Counted from the first letter of the stretch, positions 18,691-27,556 are shown. The stretch: 64,000 nucleotides of DNA from Marinobacter sp. DY40_1A1 (GCF_016597815.1 NZ_VCHA01000005.1:310001-374000), one strand, 5' to 3'. Notes: generated by a model not told the origin, from the sequence alone. Numbers and translations are program-made.

Positions 18691-20007
18691 TCAGTGTTGA
18701 GCTGACTTGTTTCTAATTTCATTTTCAATCACCCAGAGCCGATCCTGGCCCCAGCAAGTGACTTCGCCGTACCGGAAGCTCGGCACGCCCCAGAGCCCGC
18801 AGTTATACATCGCTTGAAGATTAACTTCTGCCCAGTCACGCCAGCTCTGGTCGTCCAATAGGGCTTTTGCTTTATGCCATTCCAGCCCTGAACGCTCTGC
18901 GATCAGCTTGAGACCCTCATCGGTTTCTGAGCGAATGCCTTCGGCATTGACTGCGCGGGCGTAGGTGCGCATGTACTCAATTCCTCGGCCCAGAGAGCGG
19001 GCATATTCAAACAGGGCGTAGCATCGCTCCACGCCGGGCCCGAGTGGGTCAGCGACAAAGCCGTAGGGAATACCCAGTTTATTGGCTTCTCTTTTTGTAT
19101 CGCGAAATATGTACCATTTCTTCGCATCAGGCACCGATAGCCCGCGCATCACCATAGGTAACACTGGCCGCAGATGGAGAGGGATGTTCCAGGCTTCTGC
19201 CAGCTGAATCGCCCGCTCAAGGCCGAGGTAGGAATAGGGGCTGCGGATGGAGAAGAATATCTCAAGGGCGGTATCCGACTCTGGAGGGTGATCGGGTAGC
19301 CTGATGGCATCTTTCGTTAAGTCAGCCCAGGTGCGGGTATAGGTTATGGCAGGTGCGGTGTCTCGCTTCAGGCCCTGATCAGTGAGACTGCGCTCAAGAT
19401 GGTCCAGTCGATCAACGCCCCAGAACCACTCACCAAGGTAACAAGTCATGCTGCCCTGATAATGCCCGAGCCGCCTGAGCAGATTCTCATTCTCGAGCAG
19501 GGATTGGTTGTGATGATCTGATGGCTCCAGAGTTGGCTCGCTGGGGGCGTTTGAACTCCAGAGATCCTGCAATATTTGGGTCGCAGTGCTGAGCCCTTCG
19601 TCAGCTTTTTCAGTGTTGAGCAGCCGAGTTTTGGCGGACATTAATTCGGTTTTCGAGGGTGGCGTTGGCCGACAAGGAGGTGTGAGGTTATACAGCTTGG
19701 CAAGTTTGATTGCATCTTGTTGGGCCCAGTCATGCCAGAGTGCCGGCTCGGGGAATATCTCGTCATCCTGTTGCCAAACGGTATGAAGCTGAAAGCGCAC
19801 CCGAAAACGTTCCTGCAGTTCCAGGAGGGCTTGCAACAGGGGCAGTCCGCTAGGGTCACGAGGGTTTACAAAAACCAGAACAAGGTCTCTCTCGCCCCGC
19901 ATCCTCGCACGAACGCTGTGAATAGACCGTTGCAGGGCATAGTGAGGTGAGCTGGACAGTGCGCGGGCAAGCCAGGGGATAAGGTCCGCTTTGACTGGGC
20001 GGCGCAT
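18691..20007 (-). CDS. Double DsbA-fold protein (HCCA isomerase/DsbA family)
   Basis: The 438-aa protein carries two thioredoxin/DsbA-like halves. The first (~35-190) begins DLVLVFVNPRDPSGLPLL and the second (~245-430) begins LEIFFSIRSPYSYLGLERA, a 2-hydroxychromene-2-carboxylate isomerase-like entry with Ser in place of the active-site Cys. The second half keeps the cis-Pro region LWGVPSFRYGE and a GQDRLW end. No CxxC is present, so it is not a thiol oxidoreductase; a glutathione-dependent isomerase or transferase is more likely. AAGGA lies 8 bp before the ATG at 20007. Confidence 0.8.
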   Translation of the reverse strand: MRRPVKADLIPWLARALSSSPHYALQRSIHSVRARMRGERDLVLVFVNPRDPSGLPLLQALLELQERFRVRFQLHTVWQQDDEIFPEPALWHDWAQQDAIKLAKLYNLTPPCRPTPPSKTELMSAKTRLLNTEKADEGLSTATQILQDLWSSNAPSEPTLEPSDHHNQSLLENENLLRRLGHYQGSMTCYLGEWFWGVDRLDHLERSLTDQGLKRDTAPAITYTRTWADLTKDAIRLPDHPPESDTALEIFFSIRSPYSYLGLERAIQLAEAWNIPLHLRPVLPMVMRGLSVPDAKKWYIFRDTKREANKLGIPYGFVADPLGPGVERCYALFEYARSLGRGIEYMRTYARAVNAEGIRSETDEGLKLIAERSGLEWHKAKALLDDQSWRDWAEVNLQAMYNCGLWGVPSFRYGEVTCWGQDRLWVIENEIRNKSAQH

Positions 20008-20092
20008 AGGATCGTCCTTCTTTTTATTATTGATAGATTTGATGCCAGCAGACTGCGTGGGAGCCGGGATAGCGACTGATGGATCAAGGTGG

Positions 20093-20446
20093 TTATGTTA
20101 TCTGTTTGCGGGCTTCACTGTAAGCGATGTCCCAGCTCTCATTAGACGTCGGCATTCCGTTCGATCCAAGGGGCTGTACACCAAGCTTTTTACGACGCTC
20201 GTTCACTTCTTTCGTGTAGTCGGCATTCATAGGGTTAATCCCGCTTCTTCTATCTGCAGCATCGGCAATGGAGTCCAGTTGATGGTCGTATTCTTCGGGA
20301 AACCACTCAAGATGAATGGTTCGCGCTATTTCTGAGATCTTCTTGTTCAGTGCATCTTGCTCGTCTACGAGTTTTATTTCCGCATCGGTTAAACCTTCAC
20401 GGGCTTTTTGGTGTGCGCGGGCTTCTTCTTTTTTAAAGCGGTTCAT
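20093..20446 (-). CDS. Hypothetical protein, 117 aa
   Basis: Soluble and highly charged, with a helical N-terminal half (FKKEEARAHQKAREGLTDAE) and a C-terminal segment containing SGINPMNADYTKEVNERRKKLGV. I do not recognise a family. It overlaps the preceding 132-aa gene by 4 bp (ATGA), so the two are likely made together. No signal peptide or membrane segment. Confidence 0.7.
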   Translation of the reverse strand: MNRFKKEEARAHQKAREGLTDAEIKLVDEQDALNKKISEIARTIHLEWFPEEYDHQLDSIADAADRRSGINPMNADYTKEVNERRKKLGVQPLGSNGMPTSNESWDIAYSEARKQIT

Positions 20447-20841
20447 AGGCGTTCCTCGACAGGTGGCAGAATGTTGATTTCAAGAGTCATGGCGTTGTGT
20501 TGGCTTATGATCAGGGCGCGGATTTCAACGGTGTTTTGCTCCTGAGTAATGTCCAGGACCTCCCGAGTTACTGTGTTGTACCTGAGTTCGGACACCCAGC
20601 GCTGCAGGAAAAATCTTAATGCGCTGTTTGTATCGCAGCTTCGGGTAATCAGTTCGCAGCGCAAATAAGCGCTGGGGTTGTCCCATTGGCGAACGATGTT
20701 TGATTTCTCGATATCGAAAATGCTGTCTTGATCGAACAAAGCGAACTGCAGGTCGTAATCGAAACCGGCGATGGTGGAATCAAAGTCGTATGTTTCTGGT
20801 GTAAACCCGTGCTGGGCAAGAACGGTTGAAAAGTCGTGCAT
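20443..20841 (-). CDS. Hypothetical protein, 132 aa
   Basis: A 132-aa acidic protein (MHDFSTVLAQHGFTPETYDF) with no membrane segment and no motif I can name. AAGGAG lies 6 bp before the ATG at 20841. It heads a two-gene operon with the 117-aa gene downstream. The C-terminal half looks like alternating beta strands (TVEIRALIISQ, MTLEINILPP). Function unknown. Confidence 0.7.
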   Translation of the reverse strand: MHDFSTVLAQHGFTPETYDFDSTIAGFDYDLQFALFDQDSIFDIEKSNIVRQWDNPSAYLRCELITRSCDTNSALRFFLQRWVSELRYNTVTREVLDITQEQNTVEIRALIISQHNAMTLEINILPPVEERL

Positions 20842-21055
20842 GGTGGCTCCTTGGGTGATTGGCTTGCCGGATTCATTGCCAAGTCATCGAGGAGTTATTG
20901 ATACTGTAACCTGCGGTTGCGACAAATGGTGTCGTATGGCCTTGCTGCTCTACACATCTGTTTCCGAAGTTTCTGCCCGTAGTGTCGGCAAATTCAAAGC
21001 GGTATCATGCGGCCGCTGTTAAATCCAAAAGCTGATACGCGACGACGGAGGCCCA

Positions 21056-22291
21056 TTGACCGAGCGCGCAGAATCCAGAGCCAGGCCTTCCCTGATTGGC
21101 GGGGCGAGTATTATTGCCAGTGTTTGCGTCGGTGCCGGTATGTTGGGCTTGCCCAGTTCCGGTGCAGGTGCCTGGACGACCTGGTCCAGCCTGGCACTGG
21201 TGCTTACCATGGTGGTGATGACACTGTCCGGCTGGATGCTGCTGGAAGCCTTCAAGCACTTCGGTTTGCGGGCTTCGTTCAATACCGTTACCAAATCTCT
21301 GCTCGGCTCCCGGGTGAACGCATTCAGTAATCTGACGGTGTACTTTGTTGGCGGCATTCTCCTGTATGCCTACATCACGTCGTCTGGCCTGATCCTGCAG
21401 AGCATGACCGGGGTCGACAGTAAGCTGGCTTCGGTTATTTTTGTCCTGTTGTCCTCTTTGGTAGTATGGCACTCAACCCGCGCAGTGGACCGACTTTCGG
21501 TGGTGCTCATCACTTTCATGCTGGTGAGTTTTGTACTCGGCGTCTCTGGGCTAGCGGTCAGAATTGACCTGGCTATTCTGTTTGATACCGCAAATGCCGA
21601 CGGCCAATATGCGCCCTATGCGATGGCGATGTTGCCAGTGGCGCTGACATCTTTCGGCTATCATCATTCGGTGGCATCAATGCGCGCCTATTATGGCGAG
21701 GAAAGTAAGGCCCAGAAAGCCATTCTGGGCGGTACACTGGTGGCTTTGATGTTCTACCTGGTGTGGCTGTTCAGCATATTTGGCAATCTGCCGAGAGCGG
21801 ACTTCGGCCCGGTGGTCGACCAGGGCGGTGACGTGGATGTCCTGCTCGCCGCCCTTGGTTTTGCCATCAATTCCGAGCGGGTGGCGACCACCATCAGCGC
21901 TTTCTCAACGGCTGCCATTCTGTCGTCTTTTGTCGGCGTTGGCTTGGGCACCTTTGATTACATGGCCGACCTGCTGGGCTTCGATAATGATCGCAAAGGG
22001 CGCTCCAAAACCTGGGCAATTACGTTTATTCCGCCATTACTGCTGTCGTTGTTTTTTCCGTTTGGCTTCGTTCTTGCCATTGGCTATGCCGGTGCGGCTG
22101 CGGCGGTCTGGGCCTGTATTGTTCCGGCGCTGCTGGCCCGAAAGTCCCGAACACTGAAGGGTGGGCGTCGTGGCTTCATGGCCCCGGGTGGCCAGTTGGG
22201 CATTGCCCTGGTCCTGATTTTTGGCGGGCTGACCATCCTTTTCCATTTCATGGGGCTGGCGGGTTGGTTGCCGGAACCTGTGTTGCTCTGA
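21056..22291 (+). CDS. Aromatic amino acid permease, HAAAP (Mtr/TnaB/TyrP) family
   Basis: The 411-aa inner-membrane protein has about eleven hydrophobic segments and the family entry LIGGASIIASVCVGAGMLGLP, where the glycine-rich first helix binds substrate and ion. It also has ALTSFGYHHSVASMRAYYG, typical of the tyrosine/tryptophan-specific H+ symporters. The start is TTG at 21056 with GACGGAGG just upstream. Substrate (Trp, Tyr or Phe) cannot be told from sequence alone. It is monocistronic; a GAGAGG/CCTCTC hairpin after the stop could be a weak terminator. Confidence 0.88.
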   Translation: MTERAESRARPSLIGGASIIASVCVGAGMLGLPSSGAGAWTTWSSLALVLTMVVMTLSGWMLLEAFKHFGLRASFNTVTKSLLGSRVNAFSNLTVYFVGGILLYAYITSSGLILQSMTGVDSKLASVIFVLLSSLVVWHSTRAVDRLSVVLITFMLVSFVLGVSGLAVRIDLAILFDTANADGQYAPYAMAMLPVALTSFGYHHSVASMRAYYGEESKAQKAILGGTLVALMFYLVWLFSIFGNLPRADFGPVVDQGGDVDVLLAALGFAINSERVATTISAFSTAAILSSFVGVGLGTFDYMADLLGFDNDRKGRSKTWAITFIPPLLLSLFFPFGFVLAIGYAGAAAAVWACIVPALLARKSRTLKGGRRGFMAPGGQLGIALVLIFGGLTILFHFMGLAGWLPEPVLL

Positions 22292-22608
22292 GTTGCCACG
22301 CCCGAAAAGAGAGGCTCGATCCTCTCCTGATCGTCCGCTTTGCGACCAAGGCTGCTCACAGGTGTCAGGTTTTAAACAAAAGCGAGCATTGGCGAGCCAT
22401 CTGTAAAGGTGCAAGTTTCCATTGGAACGCGAACCTTTTTATCATGCCAAGATGGTCTTTTTAGGGCAGGGTGGATAGTGCTCCAAAGAGCACAATTTAA
22501 CGTCGGCGGCAATAGGCAGGGCGTAGCGGTAAGATGCTTGTGCGATATAGGCACGAAACGAACACCGCGAAAGATCGTCCTTCTTGATCGGCCTTGATAC
22601 GGACACAT
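22292..22608. other. Intergenic region with weak hairpin and 15-bp repeat
   Basis: A short stem GAGAGG (22309-22314) / CCTCTC (22321-22326) follows the permease gene without a T-tract, a weak terminator candidate at best. GTCCGCTTTGCGACC (22333-22347) recurs exactly at 26760-26774. No gene is supported here. Confidence 0.4.
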
Positions 22609-22905
22609 TTACACGACAATATTAAGAGCCTCTTTTACGAGACTGATCGCTGAGTTCAGGTAGCCGACTCTTTGAGAGTGCTCTATTGTTGAGTTATTAG
22701 CATTTTTAATATTACTATCCATATCGTGGACGCTAGGCAGATTAACAGCTTGCATTTTCTCGGCTATTGAAGATACAGACATGCCCATTACCTCTATCTC
22801 CAATTGACGAATATCACTTAGAGAGAATGTTTTTTCAGGCTCATCCATATTTTCAGCGGCTGATTTCATGCTGTTAATTTTTTCGATTAGTTCATTTTTT
22901 GTCAT
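22609..22905 (-). CDS. Small helical protein following lipoprotein gene
   Basis: Starting at the ATG at 22905 (GAGGGG about 6 bp upstream) the product is 98 aa, acidic and almost wholly helical (MTKNELIEKINSMKSAAENM). A longer frame to 22929 would overlap the preceding gene. The start lies 11 bp after the lipoprotein stop, so the two form an operon. No family recognised; AT-rich composition. Confidence 0.65.
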   Translation of the reverse strand: MTKNELIEKINSMKSAAENMDEPEKTFSLSDIRQLEIEVMGMSVSSIAEKMQAVNLPSVHDMDSNIKNANNSTIEHSQRVGYLNSAISLVKEALNIVV

Positions 22906-22915
22906 TTCTAACCCC

Positions 22916-23506
22916 TCACTGCATACCACTAATTAGAGATTGTAGGTCTTGACTTCCCTGCTTTATTTTTGGTATCAGATTGTTAGCCTTGGTTACAAGG
23001 TCATTTACAGAGGGATATTTCAGCATATCAGATACGACCTTTTCACCGGCTTTTTCAGACTGTACATACGCATCAATAGCTAAGTGTACTTCTTTCATTT
23101 TCCTTAAGTATTGAGTAAGCTCATCTGACTTATTTCTAACCTTGTCTAGATCCTTATCTAGGTTCGATCTAGACTTTTCAGCAACTTTAACGGTTTCCTC
23201 TACTTCGCTGAGCATTTTTAGAGCTGCCTCTTTTTTTTTCTTATCAGTTAATGTCGGGATTATATTAACCGCGAGATTTTCCATGCTTGCTTTGCTCTCA
23301 CGTTCCCTATTTTCTATTCCTAACTTAGCATTTTTTACTATTACTTCTGTAGCCATTATCAGTGCCTCAGACTGAGCCGATACGGCCTCAATTGCTGAAT
23401 CAAAATACTCCATTTGCTGTAAGGATAGTTGCTTTACTTCTGGTGGCGTAGCGCAACCACTTACCACCAAAATGACCATGAATACCAATGAATTTAAGTT
23501 TTTCAT
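22916..23506 (-). CDS. Predicted lipoprotein with coiled-coil body
   Basis: A 196-aa protein with signal peptide and lipobox VVSGC (Cys18), followed by a helical, coiled-coil-rich body with no aromatic-rich core (e.g. EVEETVKVAEKSRSNLDKDLDKV). It probably sits on a membrane facing the periplasm as a rod-like or scaffold protein. CGGAGG lies upstream of the ATG at 23506. Paired with the 98-aa gene after it. No known family; AT-rich, likely acquired. Confidence 0.72.
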   Translation of the reverse strand: MKNLNSLVFMVILVVSGCATPPEVKQLSLQQMEYFDSAIEAVSAQSEALIMATEVIVKNAKLGIENRERESKASMENLAVNIIPTLTDKKKKEAALKMLSEVEETVKVAEKSRSNLDKDLDKVRNKSDELTQYLRKMKEVHLAIDAYVQSEKAGEKVVSDMLKYPSVNDLVTKANNLIPKIKQGSQDLQSLISGMQ

Positions 23507-24010
23507 AACTCCTCCGTTATGTCACATTGAGCGTATGAGATCACAGCTCAGCTGGTTTTATCCAGTTGAACGCCAACCACTAGCGAATGGTAAGGGGCAA
23601 TTCGATAGGGCTGATCTGACCTGCACCCAACTTTTTAATCCATTCTGATCTTAGTAATATTCAGTAGCATCCAATAAAACATTTTAACTAGCAATAATTG
23701 ATCCAATGATCTATATAATTGATTTATTTGTAATAAATTTAATGAGGATCACTTCGACGTAAAAAAAAATCGACGTCCGTCTACTTATCCTGATCCTTCA
23801 ACGTGCTCAGAAAATAATTTGAAACGCTGTTTTCGATACAAAACTCTGTAGAGCAGATCGCTCAAGGTCAATTCGGTATTTGAAAGTAAAACGGAACCAC
23901 CAATCAAATCACCTCAATTGGCCAAGGCGAACATTGGAAAGCGGATTTTTTTTGCGCTGAGATGAGCTAGTAGAAAAGACTGGGGAGTCAGCGAAAGACG
24001 AGGATTCTCG
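23507..24010. other. AT-rich intergenic region
   Basis: About 500 bp of AT-rich sequence with no gene I can support. It separates the lipoprotein operon from the attC-bounded segment. The end near 23507-23560 probably contains the lipoprotein promoter. A short repeat CGACGT-(A)n-CGACGT occurs near 23755-23778. Confidence 0.4.
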
Positions 24011-24106
24011 ATTCAACACCCGCACTCAGGTGCGTTTGAGGCGGTGCGTGCGCTTGGGACAAGGATGCGCAACGGGTCAAACGTCGCCTGCAACGTGTTG
24101 TTAGAC
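24011..24106 (-). other. Integron attC-like site 1
   Basis: On the minus strand the 96-bp segment begins with core GTCTAAC (24106-24100) and ends with GTTGAAT (24017-24011), matching RYYYAAC and GTTRRRY. Arms pair internally: CAACAC (24014-24019) with GTGTTG (24095-24100), CAGG with CCTG, CGTTTGA with TCAAACG, and CGTGCGC with GCGCAACG through one unpaired base. Such a bulged stem is the form IntI recognises. The stop codon of the 110-aa gene lies inside the first core, as is usual for cassettes. Confidence 0.65.
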
Positions 24107-24433
24107 CCCACTGGCCCCAAACAGCCGAAACGATACCGGCAAACTGAAAGTTACGTCTCCCGAATGCGAGGACGAAAAATATCCAGCGCTCAAAATATCG
24201 ATATCGTCTGATGAAACCCCTTTGGAGGGGGAAAAGCTTTCATTTCTAATAACAGCCATTGCCCAAGCAAATTGAATATTAGTGCCAGCTACGGCGACAC
24301 GGTGTGGAATATCGATACACTCAGTATACGCAACGCCGTTTACTACGCGGCAAATTGCCAGCTGATCTGCGCTACAAACGGCCCGTCCACCAGGAGGTTG
24401 CGGACATTCACATGAATTTTTTCCAGACGCCAT
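24101..24433 (-). CDS. Hypothetical protein in attC-bounded segment, 110 aa
   Basis: A Cys-rich N-terminus (NSCECPQPPGGRAVCSADQLAICR) is followed by a short beta-rich domain ending GDVTFSLPVSFRLFG. No family recognised. GGAGGGAAGGACG precedes the ATG at 24433, a strong ribosome binding site. It follows the 162-aa gene by 13 bp, and its TAA lies within the attC core, so it is read as the second gene of a two-gene integron-type cassette. Confidence 0.7.
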   Translation of the reverse strand: MASGKNSCECPQPPGGRAVCSADQLAICRVVNGVAYTECIDIPHRVAVAGTNIQFAWAMAVIRNESFSPSKGVSSDDIDILSAGYFSSSHSGDVTFSLPVSFRLFGASGV

Positions 24434-24446
24434 CGTCCTTCCCTCC

Positions 24447-24935
24447 TTATTTTGTATGATTTTTCTTGGCCTTTAACACGTAACCACCAAAGGATGAGCG
24501 CGTAACCTGAAACGGTGGTACCTCACCACCCGAAAGACCGCGAACCATCTCCATCGCCTCTTCAGTCGTATCTGCTGTAATCTGCTGCGACCTAACATGC
24601 GCTTCTAATACTTCATCACTAAACCCTTCATATTCAACGGACTTGTGATTATTTGCAGCTAGCATCTCGATAACGAACTTGAATGTTGCCCCATTTTTTG
24701 GCACAGAAATTGACACGCCGGTGCCATCACCTGACATAGACGGTCTCCATAGCGTCAGGGCATAGAATGTGATTGCCCCAACAATCAGCATAAACAAAAC
24801 AATTATTGGTCCAACCCAGCCCGCCGTCACCTGCGGAAAGGAGAATCCGAACGACTTAAACAATAAATAGAAGACTCCCAGCGCCACGCCAGGAACTCCC
24901 AAACTTACCAGTACCTTTAATATCCGATATTCCAC
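24447..24935 (-). CDS. Hypothetical two-TM protein in attC-bounded segment
   Basis: The 162-aa protein has two N-terminal membrane segments (~8-30 VLVSLGVPGVALGVFYLLF; ~42-64 GPIIVLFMLIVGAITFYAL) and a C-terminal soluble domain (~70-160). The start is GTG at 24935 with GGGAGGCGG upstream. No known family. It lies between two attC-like sites and is first of the cassette pair, 38 bp inside the attC at 24973-25035. Confidence 0.72.
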   Translation of the reverse strand: MEYRILKVLVSLGVPGVALGVFYLLFKSFGFSFPQVTAGWVGPIIVLFMLIVGAITFYALTLWRPSMSGDGTGVSISVPKNGATFKFVIEMLAANNHKSVEYEGFSDEVLEAHVRSQQITADTTEEAMEMVRGLSGGEVPPFQVTRSSFGGYVLKAKKNHTK

Positions 24936-24972
24936 AAATTCCGCCTCCCTATTTATCGGGACTAATTATCGG

Positions 24973-25035
24973 GTCTAACGTCGCCGCTCACTCACTCGTT
25001 CCGCTGGAGCGCCGGCTGGATCAGCCATGTTAGGC
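24973..25035 (-). other. Integron attC-like site 2
   Basis: On the minus strand the 63-bp segment runs from core GCCTAAC (25035-25029) to core GTTAGAC (24979-24973). The two cores are complementary at six of seven bases. Inside, GCCGGCGCTC and GAGCGGCGAC are near-complementary arms. Length and core sequences fit an ordinary attC. It would be the attC of the cassette holding the patatin gene, in the same orientation as site 1. No integrase gene is in the window. Confidence 0.65.
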
Positions 25036-25181
25036 ATATAATCCTAGAACTCTTTCTGCGATCTTTAGTACAGCCTCACCCAACTCTTCATATTTTACTC
25101 GAGTGAACCTGACAAGTTAGGTGCTTCCGGAGTTTGCTTCACATATGGCAACCCGGAACTCGATTTTTGCTTCTTAGAATA

Positions 25182-26216
25182 TCATGCCTTTGATTCTGGA
25201 TGATTTACTGCCAGATCGTTCTCAACATCTGACCACCATTCAAGATAACGCTTTGCTGCCTGCTTACCGGATTTTACAAGCGACTGCTTTAGTTCTTCAC
25301 TCAAATTGAAGTCTGTGGTTCCAACTCCCAAGGTGTCGATATAAACAGTTCTTTGCCAGTCATCGCTGTGAAGATGTTGGCTATCTTGGACTGCGAGCAC
25401 GGTCTTGATCAGTTGCATCGTGTAGTCCAGAAAGTGTTCTATTTCTTCACTCTTTGGAGTCTGGCCGTCTCGAAAAACGCCAATTTCTGTCGCGGAATCG
25501 AGCCGGAAGCCGAGCGTCTCTTTGTTATAAACGTATGGGCTGCTTTTGGGGGAAACCTGGCTCAGTTTTTTATTTTCCTTTGCATAGTAGCCAGGAATCC
25601 TTTTTAAACTACCATTCTCAAGGTACTTTTGTCGGTCAAAGATCTTTACCGGGTAATTGTTGATCGCGCCGCCATCAACAAAAACATCTTTTCGGTCGTC
25701 TCGCACTACGCGAAAGAAGAGGGGGATCGACATTGAACGTCTTACAGCATCGACCACTCGCATTCTTGGCGTATGCTCTGGCGAGTAGACTTCACCGAAC
25801 ATGGTAGAGAGGTTTGATGAGTAGACGTAAAGTTCTTTGTCGGTGTGTTCGTGTAGAGCTTTGAAAGTGACATTGGCTGAGCCGGTCTTCTGTTTTAGCA
25901 AGTCACCGATCCAGTCCCGGAAATAATCTCCCTTATACCAGCCGTACTCATCTTTGAGTCGTCTCATGTCCCTGAGAGCGAACCAACTATCATCTTTAAA
26001 GTCGTTAAAATCCAGCCGCTTCAGAACCTTCAACATTTCTGCATTGCTGTAGCCAGCCGCGAACAATACCGCGTTGATTGAACCTGCGGATGTTCCGCCT
26101 ACACGACTGATGTTCTTGAGAATCGACTCACTCTCAAGAACCTGCATAGCACCAACGTAGGCAATGCCCTTTACACCACCACCTTCAAAAACTAGATTTC
26201 TGAATGGATACGACAT
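25182..26216 (-). CDS. Patatin-like phospholipase
   Basis: The start at 26216 is set by GGGAGGAG just upstream and gives MSYPFRNLVFEGGGVKG; a frame to 26315 adds 33 unsupported residues. The 344-aa protein has the patatin parts in order: oxyanion-hole GGGVKGIAY (~11-19), nucleophile elbow GTSAGS (~41-46), and the catalytic Asp in DGGAINNYP (~188). The Ser-Asp dyad hydrolyses acyl lipids. Patatin proteins are effectors in some phage-defence systems (CapV in CBASS), but no cyclic-nucleotide synthase is nearby. Probably a cassette gene. Confidence 0.88.
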   Translation of the reverse strand: MSYPFRNLVFEGGGVKGIAYVGAMQVLESESILKNISRVGGTSAGSINAVLFAAGYSNAEMLKVLKRLDFNDFKDDSWFALRDMRRLKDEYGWYKGDYFRDWIGDLLKQKTGSANVTFKALHEHTDKELYVYSSNLSTMFGEVYSPEHTPRMRVVDAVRRSMSIPLFFRVVRDDRKDVFVDGGAINNYPVKIFDRQKYLENGSLKRIPGYYAKENKKLSQVSPKSSPYVYNKETLGFRLDSATEIGVFRDGQTPKSEEIEHFLDYTMQLIKTVLAVQDSQHLHSDDWQRTVYIDTLGVGTTDFNLSEELKQSLVKSGKQAAKRYLEWWSDVENDLAVNHPESKA

Positions 26217-26806
26217 TTTGCACTCCTCCCTTGAGCTTCGAAAACGCCGATACAACTGAGCTACTTCTCCTATATCAATTTGCTTAACATCACCGGCCCA
26301 AATTAATATAAGCACAAAATGATCAGAGCGGCCACTCGATCACCTCGGTTTCACAGGTCAACGCGGTAGATTGAAGTGACTTCCATCAAATATGGGGCTT
26401 GCCGTCCCAGATCAAACCTTTCAACGAATCCGTTGGCGTCGACTTTTTGTACCAGGTCTTTGCTGTATGCCCCGGCGAGAGATGAATGCATGTTTACTCG
26501 CGTCACCGGCGTCATACTCTCTCGGGTCAGGAGTCGAATGTCTCGAGCCCCTACTCGGCCAAATGCATACCTGCCAGCCCTCGCTTGACGTGTTTTAGTT
26601 CGATGCAGGTCACTCAAACCACTGTTCTTCACGACTCGCACGCTCCGCTTCATTTCGGTACGTTCCGTGTCTTACGGGCCTTAAGCGGACAGCATTTTCT
26701 CCGCTTCGCTACGCAAAGGTCGCCTCCGCCGAATTTTGGCGTTATCCCTCAACCTGAATGTCCGCTTTGCGACCGCAGGGAACACCTTTCAACTCTCGTG
26801 CTGTAT
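26217..26806. other. Intergenic region with inverted repeat and possible gene remnant
   Basis: About 590 bp. A 9-bp inverted repeat AAGCGGACA (26683-26691) / TGTCCGCTT (26759-26767) bounds an 85-bp GC-rich block that could fold. GTCCGCTTTGCGACC at 26760-26774 also occurs at 22333-22347. On the minus strand 26351-26653 is open for 100 aa and its last ~70 residues look codon-biased, but there is no ribosome binding site, so it may be a gene remnant. I could not complete an attC here. Confidence 0.4.
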
Positions 26807-27556
26807 TCATCCAGCTTTCGCCTGTTCCCGATACAAGGCCGCACCAAGCGAAGCAAAATAGTCTTGGAATGTTTCGTTGATACGCCGGCGATGCTCGCCC
26901 TTTGGGTAAAGGCCTGCATCAGCTTCGTCAGAATAAACGGTACCGCGCACCAGGAACGAGTTGTTGGGTGTGCTGTCTTCGATAAAAGCCTCAAACGCTC
27001 GAGCGCAAAGCTCTTCTGGTTTTGCGTAATACAGCACCTTTAGTCGCTTGTCAGCTTCCTTGGATGCCTGAAACAGGGGGCTGGGCGCTGTTCCGTCTTC
27101 AGTCAGCAAGATGGTTTGAAAACAGGCACTGAGCAGGTTGTTTAGAGGGTGCTCTTTCGGCTTGGCACTACCGAGCCAGCCGCTGGAGGCAAAGCCAAAC
27201 TTTCCTAAACTCCGGAAGGCTCTGTTCCCCATGTAATGATCAAACGCATGAAACCACTCGTGAGCCAGGCTGCCGGCGCCGGCGTTCTTTGCGAGTGCCA
27301 GTTGCCGGGTTGCAGGAATATAGTGGGCAGATACTCCAGGCCGACCACCAATGCCGTACTGCATTCCGAGAGACCCACGAAGGGAGATGAGGTTCTCTGG
27401 CCCCTGCAGAATGGTCATCAGATCACAGAGAGCCTGGTAAAACCGATCAGCGGCTCGATCCCGCTCTGCTGGAGTCACCCAGCGGCCGACCTCTATGCTT
27501 CGGAAATCGAACCGGCGTCGTACCGTAACAAAGGAGATGGGATGAGACGTCGTCAT
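26807..27556 (-). CDS. CLCA_X-type HEXXH putative metallopeptidase, coupled to umuD
   Basis: A 249-aa soluble protein with a zincin motif HEWFH (residues 99-103) inside SLAHEWFHAFDHYMG and a downstream acidic site (PEELCARAFEAFIED, ~185-199) that could supply the third zinc ligand. Similar proteins are named CLCA_X family; the sequence suggests a zinc peptidase, but activity is unproven. The ATG overlaps the umuD stop (ATGA), so it is coupled to UmuD and, through the LexA box, probably DNA-damage-induced. It sits where umuC would be expected. Confidence 0.75.
   Translation of the reverse strand: MTTSHPISFVTVRRRFDFRSIEVGRWVTPAERDRAADRFYQALCDLMTILQGPENLISLRGSLGMQYGIGGRPGVSAHYIPATRQLALAKNAGAGSLAHEWFHAFDHYMGNRAFRSLGKFGFASSGWLGSAKPKEHPLNNLLSACFQTILLTEDGTAPSPLFQASKEADKRLKVLYYAKPEELCARAFEAFIEDSTPNNSFLVRGTVYSDEADAGLYPKGEHRRRINETFQDYFASLGAALYREQAKAG

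Noticed and set aside
25182..26216. CBASS system with CapV-type patatin
   Set aside because: No CD-NTase, Cap2 or Cap3 gene lies next to the patatin gene.
26486..27043. 185-aa plus-strand frame
   Set aside because: Its 3' half lies opposite the HEXXH gene and the rest covers the non-coding region; no family resemblance.
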